Below are positions 16,379 through 25,057 of a DNA stretch of 64,000 nt, piece after piece; positions within the stretch are counted from its first letter, which is position 1; every line of letters starts with the position of its first letter. Source of the stretch: UBA4615 sp964399635 (GTDB taxonomy: Bacteria > Pseudomonadota > Gammaproteobacteria > Burkholderiales > Burkholderiaceae_E); the NCBI GenBank assembly GCA_964399635.1, contig CAYNRU010000062.1, positions 31,435-95,434 on the forward strand, in the 5' to 3' direction. Made by a program: the position numbers and the translations under genes. A model generated the notes under the pieces. It did no database searches, was not told the DNA's origin, and saw only the letters and a program-made list of their open reading frames with translations.

Positions 16379-17284
16379 TTGAGCGACGCCGGCATGCCGC
16401 GCTGGGCGGGCCTGGCGCTGGTCGCGGGGATCGCGGTGGTGTTCGCGTCCAACCACGTCGCGGCGCGGCTCGCCTTCGACCACGGCACGAGCGTGACCAC
16501 CGCGGTGGCGGTGCGCTCGGCCGCCACCGCGCTCGCGGTGTGGGCGCTGCTGCGCGCCACCGGCACCGCGGCGTCGCTGCCGCGGACCACGCGCCCCCGC
16601 GCGATCGCGATCGGGCTGGTGCTGTCGCTGCAGAGCGTGTTCCTGTACTCGGCGGTGGCGCGCATCCCGGTCGCGCTCGCGCTGCTTACCTTCAACACCT
16701 TCCCGATCGTGCTGGCGCTGCTGTCCTGGGCGAGCGGCGGCGAGCGCCCGACGCGGCGCACCCTGGTCGCGATGCCGGTGATCCTCGCCGGGCTGGCGCT
16801 GGCGCTCGACGTGCCGGGCGTGCTGGCCTCGGGCGGGCGCTCGCTCGAGGACGCCCCGCGCTTTGCGGCCGGGGTCGGCTTCGGGCTGGCGGCCTCGCTG
16901 TCCTTCGGGCTGGCGCTGATGCTCACGACGCGCTGGCTGGGCCAGGTCGACGGCCGGGTGCGCACCGTCTGGACGATGGTCACCGTGGCGATCGTGGTGA
17001 CCGGCGCGGGTCTGGCGGCCGGCGGCTTCGCGTGGCCACGCGACGCGGCGGGCTGGACGGGCCTGGCGCTGCTGACCGTGCTCTACGGGATCGCGTTCAC
17101 GTCGCTGTTCGTGGTGCTGCCGCGGCTGGGCGCGGTCAACAGCGCGCCGGTGATGAACCTCGAGCCGATCGCCTCGATGGTGCTGGCCTGGGCCATCCTC
17201 GGGCAGCGCATCGGGCCTGTGCAGGTCGCGGGCGCGGTGCTGGTGGTCGGCGCGATCGTCTGGCTGAGCTCGGGTCGGCGCTGA
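16379..17284 (+). CDS. EamA/DMT superfamily transporter
   Basis: The 301-residue product has ten predicted membrane helices in two EamA repeats: the first begins AGLALVAGIAVVFASNHVAARLAF, the second AAGVGFGLAASLSFGLALML. The C-terminal block VNSAPVMNLEPIASMVLAWAILGQRIGPVQVAGAVLVVGAI is typical of DMT exporters of metabolites or amino acids. The listed start is TTG; ATG five codons downstream at 16394 is equally possible, and neither has a strong ribosome-binding site. It may be cotranscribed with the SDR gene 31 bp upstream. Confidence 0.85.
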   Translation: MSDAGMPRWAGLALVAGIAVVFASNHVAARLAFDHGTSVTTAVAVRSAATALAVWALLRATGTAASLPRTTRPRAIAIGLVLSLQSVFLYSAVARIPVALALLTFNTFPIVLALLSWASGGERPTRRTLVAMPVILAGLALALDVPGVLASGGRSLEDAPRFAAGVGFGLAASLSFGLALMLTTRWLGQVDGRVRTVWTMVTVAIVVTGAGLAAGGFAWPRDAAGWTGLALLTVLYGIAFTSLFVVLPRLGAVNSAPVMNLEPIASMVLAWAILGQRIGPVQVAGAVLVVGAIVWLSSGRR

Positions 17285-17323
17285 CGCGACGCGGGCCGCG
17301 CGCTGGCCGCGGGCGGTCCGCGG

Positions 17324-18514
17324 TCAGTCGGCGACGGCCGGCACCGAGCGGCTCGCGAGGTCGATCCAGCCCGCGTCGTCGCGCGGCCAGGCGCGCTCGG
17401 GCAGCTCGTTCAGGCGCAGCAGGATCTGCTTGAGGTGCCAGGTGGGCGGCGCGCCGAGCGCCGGCGGGCAGTGCCGCCACAGCGCGCGCATCACGTTGTG
17501 CTGGATGCCGAGGTAGGCCGACAGCGCCTCGATCACCCATCGGTCCTGGCCCGAGTCGACCGACTGGCGCAGCGCGTCGCGCGCGTCGGCCGGACGCAGC
17601 GCGAGCCGGGGGTCGTTCTCGGCGGCGGCGATCAGGCCGGAGCGGTGCCGCGGCTGCGCGTCGATGAGCACGTCGGCGAAGAACTGCGCGAAGGCGGGCA
17701 GCCGCGACAGCACGTAGGCGCGCTGGGTGGCGTGGCGCTGGCCGGTCAGCAGCCAGTTGTAGCAGCCGAGGTGGCGCCCGGCGCGCGAGCGCCCGAGCTT
17801 GACCAGCGTGACCGGCTCGAGCGTGCCCTCGATCATCGCGGCGATGCGCTGCTCGGCGGCGGCCTCGCGCAGGTCGGTCGAGCGCAGCACCTTGCCGTAG
17901 AAGGCGACGTCGACCAGCTCGTTGCGCAGCGCGTGGCGCAACTGCGCGAGGAAGTCCGGATAGCGCGACCCGCGGTCGAACAGGCTGTCGGGCACGCCCG
18001 GCTCGAGCCGGTGCTCGCGCGCGAGGTGCCCGCCCCAGTCGTCGCGGCGCGACTCGAGGATGGTCAGCATGTTGTCGCCGAGTGCGGCGAACAGCACGTC
18101 GAGCGTCGCGGCCTCGGCCGCGCGCGCGGGCAGTTCGTCGTCGCGCGCGTCGGCGTCGTGCAGCCAGCGCGCGAGCGAGCCCACCAGCCGGCGCAGCGTC
18201 GCGTCCGACAGCAGGCTGCGGAAGTCGTAGACGCACTGGTGGCGGTCGACGCCGACGAAGCGGATGGTGTGGCCCCAGTCGCGTGTCAGCTGGCCGAAGA
18301 TCGGGTTGGCCATCAGCGACAGGCGCGAGGCGAGCGGCAGCAGCAGCACGAACAGGCGCCAGTCGGGCGACGGGTTGCGCCACACGAGCGCGCGCGGTGT
18401 CGCCAGGTAGGCGTGCGCGGCCACTGCCAGGTCGGGGCCGACCCAGCCGGTGTCGGTGAGTTCGGCGTCGATCGGGAAGCCGTCGACGCGGATCGCTTCG
18501 AAGTCCATCTGCAT
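17324..18514 (-). CDS. hypothetical protein
   Basis: I do not recognise this 396-residue protein. It has no signal peptide and no convincing membrane span apart from a short hydrophobic stretch at about 52-70 (WRLFVLLLPLASRLSLMAN). The rest is mixed alpha/beta with many Arg, Leu and Trp residues and several conserved-looking segments, such as FGQLTRDWGHTIRFVGVDRHQCVYDFRS, and GCYNWLLTGQRHATQRAYVLS. Codon composition matches its neighbours. The full frame, the clear start MQMDFEAI and the convergent context with the EamA gene support a real gene. It is followed at its 5' side by a small membrane protein gene on the same strand. Confidence 0.6.
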   Translation of the reverse strand: MQMDFEAIRVDGFPIDAELTDTGWVGPDLAVAAHAYLATPRALVWRNPSPDWRLFVLLLPLASRLSLMANPIFGQLTRDWGHTIRFVGVDRHQCVYDFRSLLSDATLRRLVGSLARWLHDADARDDELPARAAEAATLDVLFAALGDNMLTILESRRDDWGGHLAREHRLEPGVPDSLFDRGSRYPDFLAQLRHALRNELVDVAFYGKVLRSTDLREAAAEQRIAAMIEGTLEPVTLVKLGRSRAGRHLGCYNWLLTGQRHATQRAYVLSRLPAFAQFFADVLIDAQPRHRSGLIAAAENDPRLALRPADARDALRQSVDSGQDRWVIEALSAYLGIQHNVMRALWRHCPPALGAPPTWHLKQILLRLNELPERAWPRDDAGWIDLASRSVPAVAD

Positions 18515-18619
18515 GAAGGGCCGCGCGGCGCCGCGCCGGTGGGCACGGCGTCGCTGCCATGGGTCTCCAGAGGGAGGGCGCCCGGCCCGGCGACCGGGCC
18601 GCGGTCTGCCGCCCCGGGC

Positions 18620-18796
18620 TCAGTCGGCGCGCTTGGCCAGGAAGAGCAGCCCGCCGCCGATGGCCAGCAGGCCGCTCGCGATCAGGGTCCGGGCGACCGA
18701 GCCCTGCCACATCGCCTCGAGCGCGACGAGCGAGCCCGCGGTCAGCAGGATGCGGCCCGTTCCGGCGGTGCGTTGCGAAGGAGACATGTCGGTCAT
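18620..18796 (-). CDS. small membrane protein
   Basis: The 58-residue product has a polar N-terminus (MTDMSPSQRTAGTG) and two hydrophobic segments, ILLTAGSLVALEAMW and TLIASGLLAIGGGLLFLA, ending in KRAD. It could be a single hairpin in the inner membrane. I do not recognise the family. The start at 18796 is the best ATG in a frame that otherwise reads upstream without support. It lies 105 bp upstream of the 396-residue hypothetical gene in the same direction, and an inverted repeat lies about 140 bp further upstream. Confidence 0.45.
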   Translation of the reverse strand: MTDMSPSQRTAGTGRILLTAGSLVALEAMWQGSVARTLIASGLLAIGGGLLFLAKRAD

Positions 18797-18934
18797 GGTG
18801 CTACCCGAGGTGATCGAGCCGGGAACCGTGGCGCCGCGGCGGGAACGTTGCTGCAATCCTAAGCGTTTGCGCCCCGGGCCGCCGGATCTGCCGCCGTCCG
18901 GCGGTCGGAGCGCGCGGACGAGCGGCGGACGGCC

Positions 18935-18956
18935 TGTCACGAAACCTATTGTGACA
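18935..18956. promoter_or_regulatory. TGTCAC-N10-GTGACA inverted repeat
   Basis: A perfect 6-bp inverted repeat with a 10-bp AT-richer centre lies in the 226-bp gap between the DUF2817 gene (stop at 19023) and the small membrane protein gene (start 18796), both on the minus strand. It has the size of a dimeric regulator site and sits about 140 bp upstream of the small gene. No other candidate promoter stands out in this gap. Confidence 0.35.
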
Positions 18957-19022
18957 CTGAACGCGGGGTCTCGGACAGGGGCGCAAAGACTGGCGGGTCC
19001 GGAAAGGCGCCGCGCGCGGCGC

Positions 19023-20141
19023 TCAGCCGGCCTCGCGGGTGACGCCTGGCAGCCGGTCGAGCGCGAGCGCGACGAGCCGCGCGCCGGTGTCCAGCACGCG
19101 GCGGCGCCACTCGGGGCTCGCCGGGCTGAAGGCCTCGAGCATCTCGGCCCGCAGCGCGCGGCCGGTGGCATCAGAGGGGTCGCCGTGAGCGTGCAGCCAG
19201 TTGTCGGCCCGCATCGCGCGGATCATCCGCATCGGCTCGTAGGTGCCGAACTCCGGGAAGCCGAACCCGAACCGGCAGCCGGGCGGCAGCGCCGCCTCGA
19301 TGCCGCGGTCGAGCAGCCCGTTGAGCGGGGTGGACACCGACTCGCCCGATGCCGCCGACTTCACCCAGCCGGGGAAGACCTCGAGCGAATAGCGGTAGCA
19401 GTCGCTGTCGGCGGGTGCGCCGGTGACCACCTCGCAGTCGCCGAACGCGCCCAGGCCGGTGTGGAAGTCGAGCCAGTGCACGGTCTGCGCGCCGGCCAGG
19501 TGCTCGGCCACCAGCGCGAGCAGGTGCACCGTGCCCTGCTCGCGCCGCGCGCCGCCGTACTGCATGCCGCGCGGATGGCGGTACTGGCCTCCGAGCGCCA
19601 CCTGCTGGAAGCGGCGCGCGCCGTGCGCCGCGACGAAGGCCTCGATCGCGTCCCAGCGGGCGCGCTCGGCCGCGGGGTCCAGGTCGGCCGGGTTGAGCGC
19701 GTCGTGCAGCCGCTCGTAGTCCGGGTCGCACAGCGTCGGGTCGAAGCGCTCGAGGAAGTTCCGGTTGAAGTCGACGTTGGACTCGTTGACGCGCCGGCCC
19801 CAGGCGAAGCCGTAGGGGTTGTTGGCGTGCTGCAGCACGACCGCGGTGTCCGGCGCCAGCCGCAGGCGCGGCAGCACCTGCTCGATCACGTGGTGCTGGA
19901 TCGCGGCGCCGACGTAGCCCTCGACGCCGTGCGTGCCGCAGGACAGCACCAGCGCGTGGCGGGGCCGGCGCGCGCCGAGGATGGCGAAGTCGAGCGCGAG
20001 CGTGCCGCCGTCCGGGCCCCGGACGTCGAGCGCGCGGGAGTCGAGCAGCAGGCCGTGGCGGGGCGACAGCCGGTGCAGCCTGTCGAGCAGCCGCTCGCGG
20101 GAGACGGAATAGGAGGGCGGGAAATGGTCGGCGGGGTCCAT
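19023..20141 (-). CDS. DUF2817 / M14-like metallopeptidase family protein
   Basis: The 372-residue protein has the zinc-binding pattern of M14-like carboxypeptidases and succinylglutamate desuccinylases: CGTHGVEGYVG with His71 and Glu74, then NESNVDFNRNF (121-129, substrate arginine), and a third zinc histidine in LDFHTGLG (His227). This is the DUF2817 arrangement. It is predicted to be a cytoplasmic hydrolase of an amide or peptide with a free carboxylate; the substrate is unknown. It forms a minus-strand run with the PLP dehydratase, hydratase homologue and sugar-acid kinase genes upstream, but the gaps of 50-170 bp do not prove an operon. Confidence 0.8.
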   Translation of the reverse strand: MDPADHFPPSYSVSRERLLDRLHRLSPRHGLLLDSRALDVRGPDGGTLALDFAILGARRPRHALVLSCGTHGVEGYVGAAIQHHVIEQVLPRLRLAPDTAVVLQHANNPYGFAWGRRVNESNVDFNRNFLERFDPTLCDPDYERLHDALNPADLDPAAERARWDAIEAFVAAHGARRFQQVALGGQYRHPRGMQYGGARREQGTVHLLALVAEHLAGAQTVHWLDFHTGLGAFGDCEVVTGAPADSDCYRYSLEVFPGWVKSAASGESVSTPLNGLLDRGIEAALPPGCRFGFGFPEFGTYEPMRMIRAMRADNWLHAHGDPSDATGRALRAEMLEAFSPASPEWRRRVLDTGARLVALALDRLPGVTREAG

Positions 20142-20216
20142 CGCGGGGTCCGGGGGTGCGGAGGGTCCAGGGGTGCGGGGGGTCGGGGTTTCGCGCGCGG
20201 GGGGCCGCCGCGCCGC

Positions 20217-21221
20217 TCAGGCGGGCGAGGCGTCCACGACGTCGGCGAGCGCGCGCAGGTCGACGTTGGCGCCGCACACCAGCACGCCCACCCGCTCGCC
20301 GTCGGCGGGCCGCCACGCGCCCGAGGCGAGCGCCGCGTAGGCGGCCGCGCCGCCCGGCTCGGTCGCGATCCGCAGCCGGCGCCACAGCGCGGCCTGCGCG
20401 GCGGCGATGGCCGCGTCGCTGACCAGCACGCTGTCGGCCACCCAGCGCCGCGCGATCGGGAACATCAGCTCGCCCGCGCGCCGCGCGCCGAGCGAATCGG
20501 CCGCGAGCCCGCGCGGCTGGATCTCGACGATGCGCCCGGCGGCGAGCGCCGCGTGCAGCGTGGGGCAGCCCTCGGACTCCACCGCGATCACGCGCGGCAC
20601 GCGGTGGCCCGCCTGCGCCTGCGCGCCGAACCACGCGGCGATGCCGCCGATCAGCCCGCCGCCGCCCACCGCGATCAGCACGGCGTCCAGGTCGGGCGAC
20701 TGCCTGTGCCACTCGCGCGCGAGCGTGCCCTGGCCGGCGAGCGTGTCGTGCTGGTCGTAGGCGTGCGACACCAGCGCGCCGGTGTGCGCGGCGAAGGCCG
20801 TGCTCGCGGCCAGCGCCTGCGCGTACTCCTCGCCCTCGGCATGCACCGTCGCGCCGAGCGCGCGCAGCCGCTCGAGCTTGGCGGCGGGCGAGGTGCGCGG
20901 CACGAAGATGTCGGCGCCGATCCCGAGGCTGCGGGCGGCCAGCGCGACCGCGATGCCGTGGTTGCCGCCCGAGGCCGCGACCACGCGCGCCGGCGGCGCC
21001 AGGCCTGCACGTGCGGCGGCCTCGCGCGCGCCGAGCAGCCGCGCGAATGCGCCGCGCGCCTTGAAGGTGCCCGAGACCTGCAGGCACTCGAGCTTGAGGC
21101 AAACCCCGCGGCCGTCCAAGTCGACCTCGATCGTGGGGGTCGTGCGCACCCACGGCGCGATGCGCGCGGCGGCGGCCTCGATCGCGGCGGCGTCGGGGGC
21201 GGTGTGGGCCTCGGGGGTCAT
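20217..21221 (-). CDS. threonine/serine dehydratase-like PLP enzyme
   Basis: The 334-residue fold-type II PLP enzyme has the cofactor lysine K54 in SGTFKARGAF, the substrate loop SGGNHG at 84-89, and the phosphate-binding glycine loop GGGGLIGG at 186-193. It lacks the C-terminal ACT-like regulatory domain of biosynthetic IlvA, so it resembles catabolic threonine/serine dehydratases, serine racemases or 3-hydroxyaspartate dehydratases. It should convert a 3-hydroxy amino acid to a 2-oxo acid and ammonia. It is 59 bp downstream of the hydratase-like gene. Confidence 0.85.
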   Translation of the reverse strand: MTPEAHTAPDAAAIEAAAARIAPWVRTTPTIEVDLDGRGVCLKLECLQVSGTFKARGAFARLLGAREAAARAGLAPPARVVAASGGNHGIAVALAARSLGIGADIFVPRTSPAAKLERLRALGATVHAEGEEYAQALAASTAFAAHTGALVSHAYDQHDTLAGQGTLAREWHRQSPDLDAVLIAVGGGGLIGGIAAWFGAQAQAGHRVPRVIAVESEGCPTLHAALAAGRIVEIQPRGLAADSLGARRAGELMFPIARRWVADSVLVSDAAIAAAQAALWRRLRIATEPGGAAAYAALASGAWRPADGERVGVLVCGANVDLRALADVVDASPA

Positions 21222-21279
21222 CGCGCGTCGCCCCGGGGGCGCGGTTGGACGCAGGTCGCCCGCGCGTCGGGGCCGCGCG

Positions 21280-22101
21280 TCATGCCGGCGTGCCGGTCAC
21301 GCGCAGCGTGAGCCCCGACAGCGGGGCGTCGATCCTCGTGCGCCAGACCTGCCCCGGGGCGAGCGGCTGCGCGTCGGTGAGCGTGCCGGTGGTGACCACG
21401 GCGCCCGCCGCGATGCGCTCGCCGCGCGCGGCCAGGCCCGCGACCAGGTGCGCGAGCGCCTGCACCGGGCCGTCCAGCACCGCCGCGCCGCTGCCCTGCG
21501 CGAGCGCCGCGCCGTCGCGCGACAGCGCGACCTGCAGCCGCGACAGCGCGCCCGCCGGGTTGGCGCCGAGCGCGGCCACCGGCACGCGCGGGCCCACCAG
21601 CAGCGCGCCGTGCAGCGCCTGCGCGGCGATGCCCTGGGCGGCGCCGAACTTCCAGCCCGGCCACACGCTGTGCACGATCTCGAAGCCGTGCGCGACCCAG
21701 TCGATGCAGGCGACGAGCGCCTCCAGGTTCGCGGCGTCGCCGGCCTGCGGCGGCGGCGACGCCTTCAGGCCGATCACGATCTCGGGCTCGAGCCGCGGCT
21801 CGGCGAGGCGGGCGAGGTCGATGCTCGCCTCGGTGCCCTCGAGCAGGCGCAGCGTGGTGTCCCACACCGGGCCCCAGATCGGCTGCTGCACGCCGTAGAG
21901 CGGCCAGATCGAGCGGTTGGTGAAGCCGATCTTCCAGCCGACCGGCCGCTCGCCGCGCGCGATGCGCAGCGCGCCGATGGCGGCCTGCGTGCGCAGCGCC
22001 GCGTCGATGCTGGCCGGGTCGGCGCCGCCGGGCGCGGTGGCGGGGAGCGAGCGGCCGTCGTCGGCCGCGGCGAGGAGGGTGGCGGGGGTGGGCAGGGTCA
22101 T
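21280..22101 (-). CDS. 2-keto-4-pentenoate hydratase-like protein (second homologue)
   Basis: The 273-residue protein is another MhpD-type member of the FAH superfamily. It has VGWKIGFTNRS near residue 55, the acidic metal site EPRLEPEIVIGL, the FEIVHSVWPGWKF segment corresponding to the EIxDSR motif of the first homologue, and a C-terminal VVTTGTLTDAQPL. The catalytic region differs from the homologue at 585-1346, so different substrates are likely. Members of this family also include oxaloacetate decarboxylases and fumarylpyruvate hydrolases. It precedes the PLP dehydratase gene, which could feed or use related 2-oxo acids. Confidence 0.75.
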   Translation of the reverse strand: MTLPTPATLLAAADDGRSLPATAPGGADPASIDAALRTQAAIGALRIARGERPVGWKIGFTNRSIWPLYGVQQPIWGPVWDTTLRLLEGTEASIDLARLAEPRLEPEIVIGLKASPPPQAGDAANLEALVACIDWVAHGFEIVHSVWPGWKFGAAQGIAAQALHGALLVGPRVPVAALGANPAGALSRLQVALSRDGAALAQGSGAAVLDGPVQALAHLVAGLAARGERIAAGAVVTTGTLTDAQPLAPGQVWRTRIDAPLSGLTLRVTGTPA

Positions 22102-22273
22102 GCCCGGACGCTATCGGAAAGCGGTGGAGGCCACAACCCGGCGGGCCTTCGCGCTGCGGGTCTGCGAGTCGGTCCGGGTCTGCGGGGGCGAGCCCGCCGC
22201 CGTCGCTGCGCGTCGCTGGCCGGACCGGGCCGCGATCGCCGCGCCCGCCCGGCCCGGCCCCTCGGGCCGGCGC

Positions 22274-23689
22274 TCAGCGCGCGCGGTCGCCCGTGCCGTG
22301 CACCAGCTGGTCGAGGATATCCAGCCGCCCCATCTGCCCGCCCTTGAGCATCAGCTCCAGCCCGTCGAGCGCCGGGTCGTCGGCGCGGGCGCGCAGCAGC
22401 TCGCCGCCGGCGCCGAGCGTGCCGACCCAGCCGATGCCCCAGGGCGCGAGCGCCTGCATCGCGTGGCTCGAGGTGTCGCCGCCGACCACGCCGATGCGCG
22501 CGCAGCGCACGCGGCGCGCGACCGCGGCGAGCAGCGCGCCGCTGGCCGGCGCGAGCAGCGGCTCGGCGCGGGCCGGGGCGCCGGCCTCGGGCGCGGTGGT
22601 CGCGAGCACGTGCCGTCCGCCCGCCAGGGTCCGCGCGATGTCGGCGACGGTCCGCTCGAGGTAGCCGGCGTCGCCCTCGGTCAGGCGCGCGGGATCGAGC
22701 GGCACGCGCACGTAGGCGCGGGCGGCGTCCACCTGCTCGGCGCTGCGCGGCGACAGGCTGCCGGCGAGCACGAAGACCGGGCCGCCGGCGGGCGCGACCG
22801 GGGCGGGCGGCGCGGCGTGCGCGGGCTCCGCGGCACGCGGGCGCGCGCCCGCCGCCCCCGGCGAACGCACGTCGTGCCCGGGCGCCGTGCGCTGCGCACC
22901 CCAGTGGGCGAGCATCGCCTGCGCGACGCTGCTCGCGCCCACCGCGAGCACCGGCGCGTCCTGCGCATGGCGCGCGATCAGCGCACCGATCGCGGCGAGG
23001 TGCGCGTCATTCATCGCATCGAAGAGGACCACGCAGGGCGCGTCCGGATCGGGCGCGCCGTCGAGGATCGCGCGCAGCCGGGCGTCGAGCGCGCCGGCCG
23101 GGCCCTCCAGCACGCGCCAGTCGATGGCGCCCTGCGGCGCGAGCCCCTGGCGCGACAGGTGCACGCCGAGGTCGGCCTCGTCCATCGGCGTCACCGGATG
23201 GCGGCTCATGGTGGGATGGCGGTCGATGCGGTGCACCGGGCCGCCGGCGCCGGCCTCGGCGAACAGCTGGCCGAACACGCACCAGCGCCCGAGGCTGGGC
23301 TGCCCGCCGATCACCGGCACCCAGCGGCGGTAGGCCGGGCGATGCAGCGCGCGGACCGCCTCGCCGATGCTGCCCACCTGCGGCGCGCTGTCGAAGGTCG
23401 AGCACACCTTGTAGTGCAGCACCGGTGCGCCGCAGGCCTCCAGGAAGCGGGCGGGCGAGGCGAGCGCGGCGCGCATCGCGGCGGGCGCCATCGCGCGCGC
23501 GGCGGTGGCCAGCCCGATCGCATCGAGCGGGCCGGCGGCGGCGCGCTGCGCGAGCGTGGGCACGTCGAGGAACAGCAGGGCGCGCAGGCCGCCGCGCTCG
23601 AGCGTGGCGAGCGTGTCGCTCGCGCCAGTGAAGTCGTCGCCGCACCACGCATAGCGCGGTGCGGCGCCCGCTGCCGGTACGGCGCTCAT
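22274..23689 (-). CDS. four-carbon acid sugar kinase family protein
   Basis: The 471-residue protein has the DUF1537/OtnK pattern: an N-terminal CGDDFTGASDTLATL (D18-T26) substrate domain and a C-terminal nucleotide-binding domain with VVGGDTSSHAM and GTLGAGGELLRA. Family members phosphorylate erythronate, threonate or 3-hydroxy-acid sugars in sugar-acid catabolism. An Ala/Pro-rich insertion at about residues 270-305 separates the domains. Partner genes for such pathways (OtnC aldolase, 2-keto-acid dehydrogenase) are not adjacent, but a PdxA-family gene, some of whose members work in this pathway, lies at 40858-41913. The gene starts at 23689. Confidence 0.8.
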   Translation of the reverse strand: MSAVPAAGAAPRYAWCGDDFTGASDTLATLERGGLRALLFLDVPTLAQRAAAGPLDAIGLATAARAMAPAAMRAALASPARFLEACGAPVLHYKVCSTFDSAPQVGSIGEAVRALHRPAYRRWVPVIGGQPSLGRWCVFGQLFAEAGAGGPVHRIDRHPTMSRHPVTPMDEADLGVHLSRQGLAPQGAIDWRVLEGPAGALDARLRAILDGAPDPDAPCVVLFDAMNDAHLAAIGALIARHAQDAPVLAVGASSVAQAMLAHWGAQRTAPGHDVRSPGAAGARPRAAEPAHAAPPAPVAPAGGPVFVLAGSLSPRSAEQVDAARAYVRVPLDPARLTEGDAGYLERTVADIARTLAGGRHVLATTAPEAGAPARAEPLLAPASGALLAAVARRVRCARIGVVGGDTSSHAMQALAPWGIGWVGTLGAGGELLRARADDPALDGLELMLKGGQMGRLDILDQLVHGTGDRAR

Positions 23690-23896
23690 CGGACGCGGCG
23701 CGCGTTGGTGGCGCGCGGCGCGCTTGCGCGCTCATGGGCGTCCCGGAGCGCCGCGGGGTCGGGGGGCGTCGCGGCGATACGGGTGACGGTGGCGCGTTCG
23801 CAGGCGGAGGCGGTCATGCGCGGGCGAGGGCAGGGGCGGGTCGTCGATGGTACGCGCTGCGCACCGCCCGCGTCGCAGCCTGCCGGCCCGCGCGGC

Positions 23897-25057
23897 TCAG
23901 CGCCGCGCGAGCCCCATCAGCGCGAGCGCGGCCACCCCCGCCAGCGCGCCGCTGACCGCGAACGCGACCGGCGCGCCCGCCAGCTGCCACACCCAGCCAA
24001 AGCCCACCGACGCGGGCACCAGCACCAGGCCGGTGACGAGGTGGAACCAGCCGAAGGCCGTGCCCAGGCGTTCGGGGGGCACGAGGTCGGCCACCAGCGC
24101 CTTCTCGACGCCCTCGGTCGCGGCGAGCACCACGCCGTAGAGCAGCAGCAGCGCCGCGATGCCGGGCAGCGTCTGCACGACGCCTCCCAGCACGCCGAAC
24201 ACCAAGGCATAGAGCAGCCAGCCGGCCGCGATCAGGCGCAGCCGCGGGAAGCGGTCCGACAGCGCCGACAACGGCGTGCTGAGCAGCATCGCGACACCCG
24301 ACTGCAGCGCCCACAGCAGCGGGATCTGCGCGGCGGGCACGCCCAGCTGCGAGGCGCGCAGCAGCAGGAACATGTTGCTCGCCTGCGAGAGCGTGAACAG
24401 CGCGACGACGGCCAGGTAGGCCTTGTAGCGGCGTGGCAGCGTGCGCAGGCTCCAGTCGATGCGCGGTGCGGGCACGAGCGTGCCGGGCGGCTCGCGCACG
24501 GCGATGGCGAGCGCCACGCAGGCGATGCCGGGCACCAGCGTCCACAGGAAGATCTCGCGCAGGCCCATGCCGCCGGCCAGCAGCGCCGCCGCCATCAGCG
24601 GGCCGGCCACTGCGCCTGCGTGGTCCATCGAGCGGTGCACCCCGAAGGCCAGGCCGCGCCGCGCCGGCTCCACCGAGCGCGCGAGCAGCGCGTCGCGCGG
24701 CGCCGAGCGCAGGCCCTTGCCGATCCGGTCGGCGACGCGCAGCCCGCCGAGCACCCAGGCCGAGCCGGCGAAGGCGATGAGGGGCCGCGCGATCGCGGGC
24801 ATCGCGTAGCCGGCCACCAGCCAGCCCTTGGCCCGCGGGAAGCGGTCGTAGAGGGCGCCCGACAGCAGCTTGAGCAGGGCGGCGGTGGCGTTGGCCGCGC
24901 CCTCGATCACGCCCAGCGCCGCCGGCCCCGCCATCAGCACCGTGGCGACGAAGATCGGCACCAGCGGATAGACCAGGTCCGAGGCGGCGTCGTTCAGGAA
25001 GCTGATCGACCCGAGTATCCAGACCGAGGCCGGCAGGCCACGCAGCGCGCTCACCAC
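23897..25057 (-). CDS. MFS transporter
   Basis: The 386-residue protein has twelve predicted membrane helices and the loop 2-3 motif ALYDRFPRAKG plus the central repeat DRFPRLR. The first helix ILGSISFLNDAASDLVYPLVPIF and the segment GLRSAPRDALLARSVEPARRGLAFGVHRSMDHAGAVAGPL resemble MFS proteins similar to drug-resistance or sugar-phosphate-type transporters. The substrate is unknown. Its GTG start lies a few bases before the stop of the KefC gene, so it belongs to the kefF-kefC operon. There is no other Kef-associated precedent in what I can see. Confidence 0.8.
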   Translation of the reverse strand: MVSALRGLPASVWILGSISFLNDAASDLVYPLVPIFVATVLMAGPAALGVIEGAANATAALLKLLSGALYDRFPRAKGWLVAGYAMPAIARPLIAFAGSAWVLGGLRVADRIGKGLRSAPRDALLARSVEPARRGLAFGVHRSMDHAGAVAGPLMAAALLAGGMGLREIFLWTLVPGIACVALAIAVREPPGTLVPAPRIDWSLRTLPRRYKAYLAVVALFTLSQASNMFLLLRASQLGVPAAQIPLLWALQSGVAMLLSTPLSALSDRFPRLRLIAAGWLLYALVFGVLGGVVQTLPGIAALLLLYGVVLAATEGVEKALVADLVPPERLGTAFGWFHLVTGLVLVPASVGFGWVWQLAGAPVAFAVSGALAGVAALALMGLARR

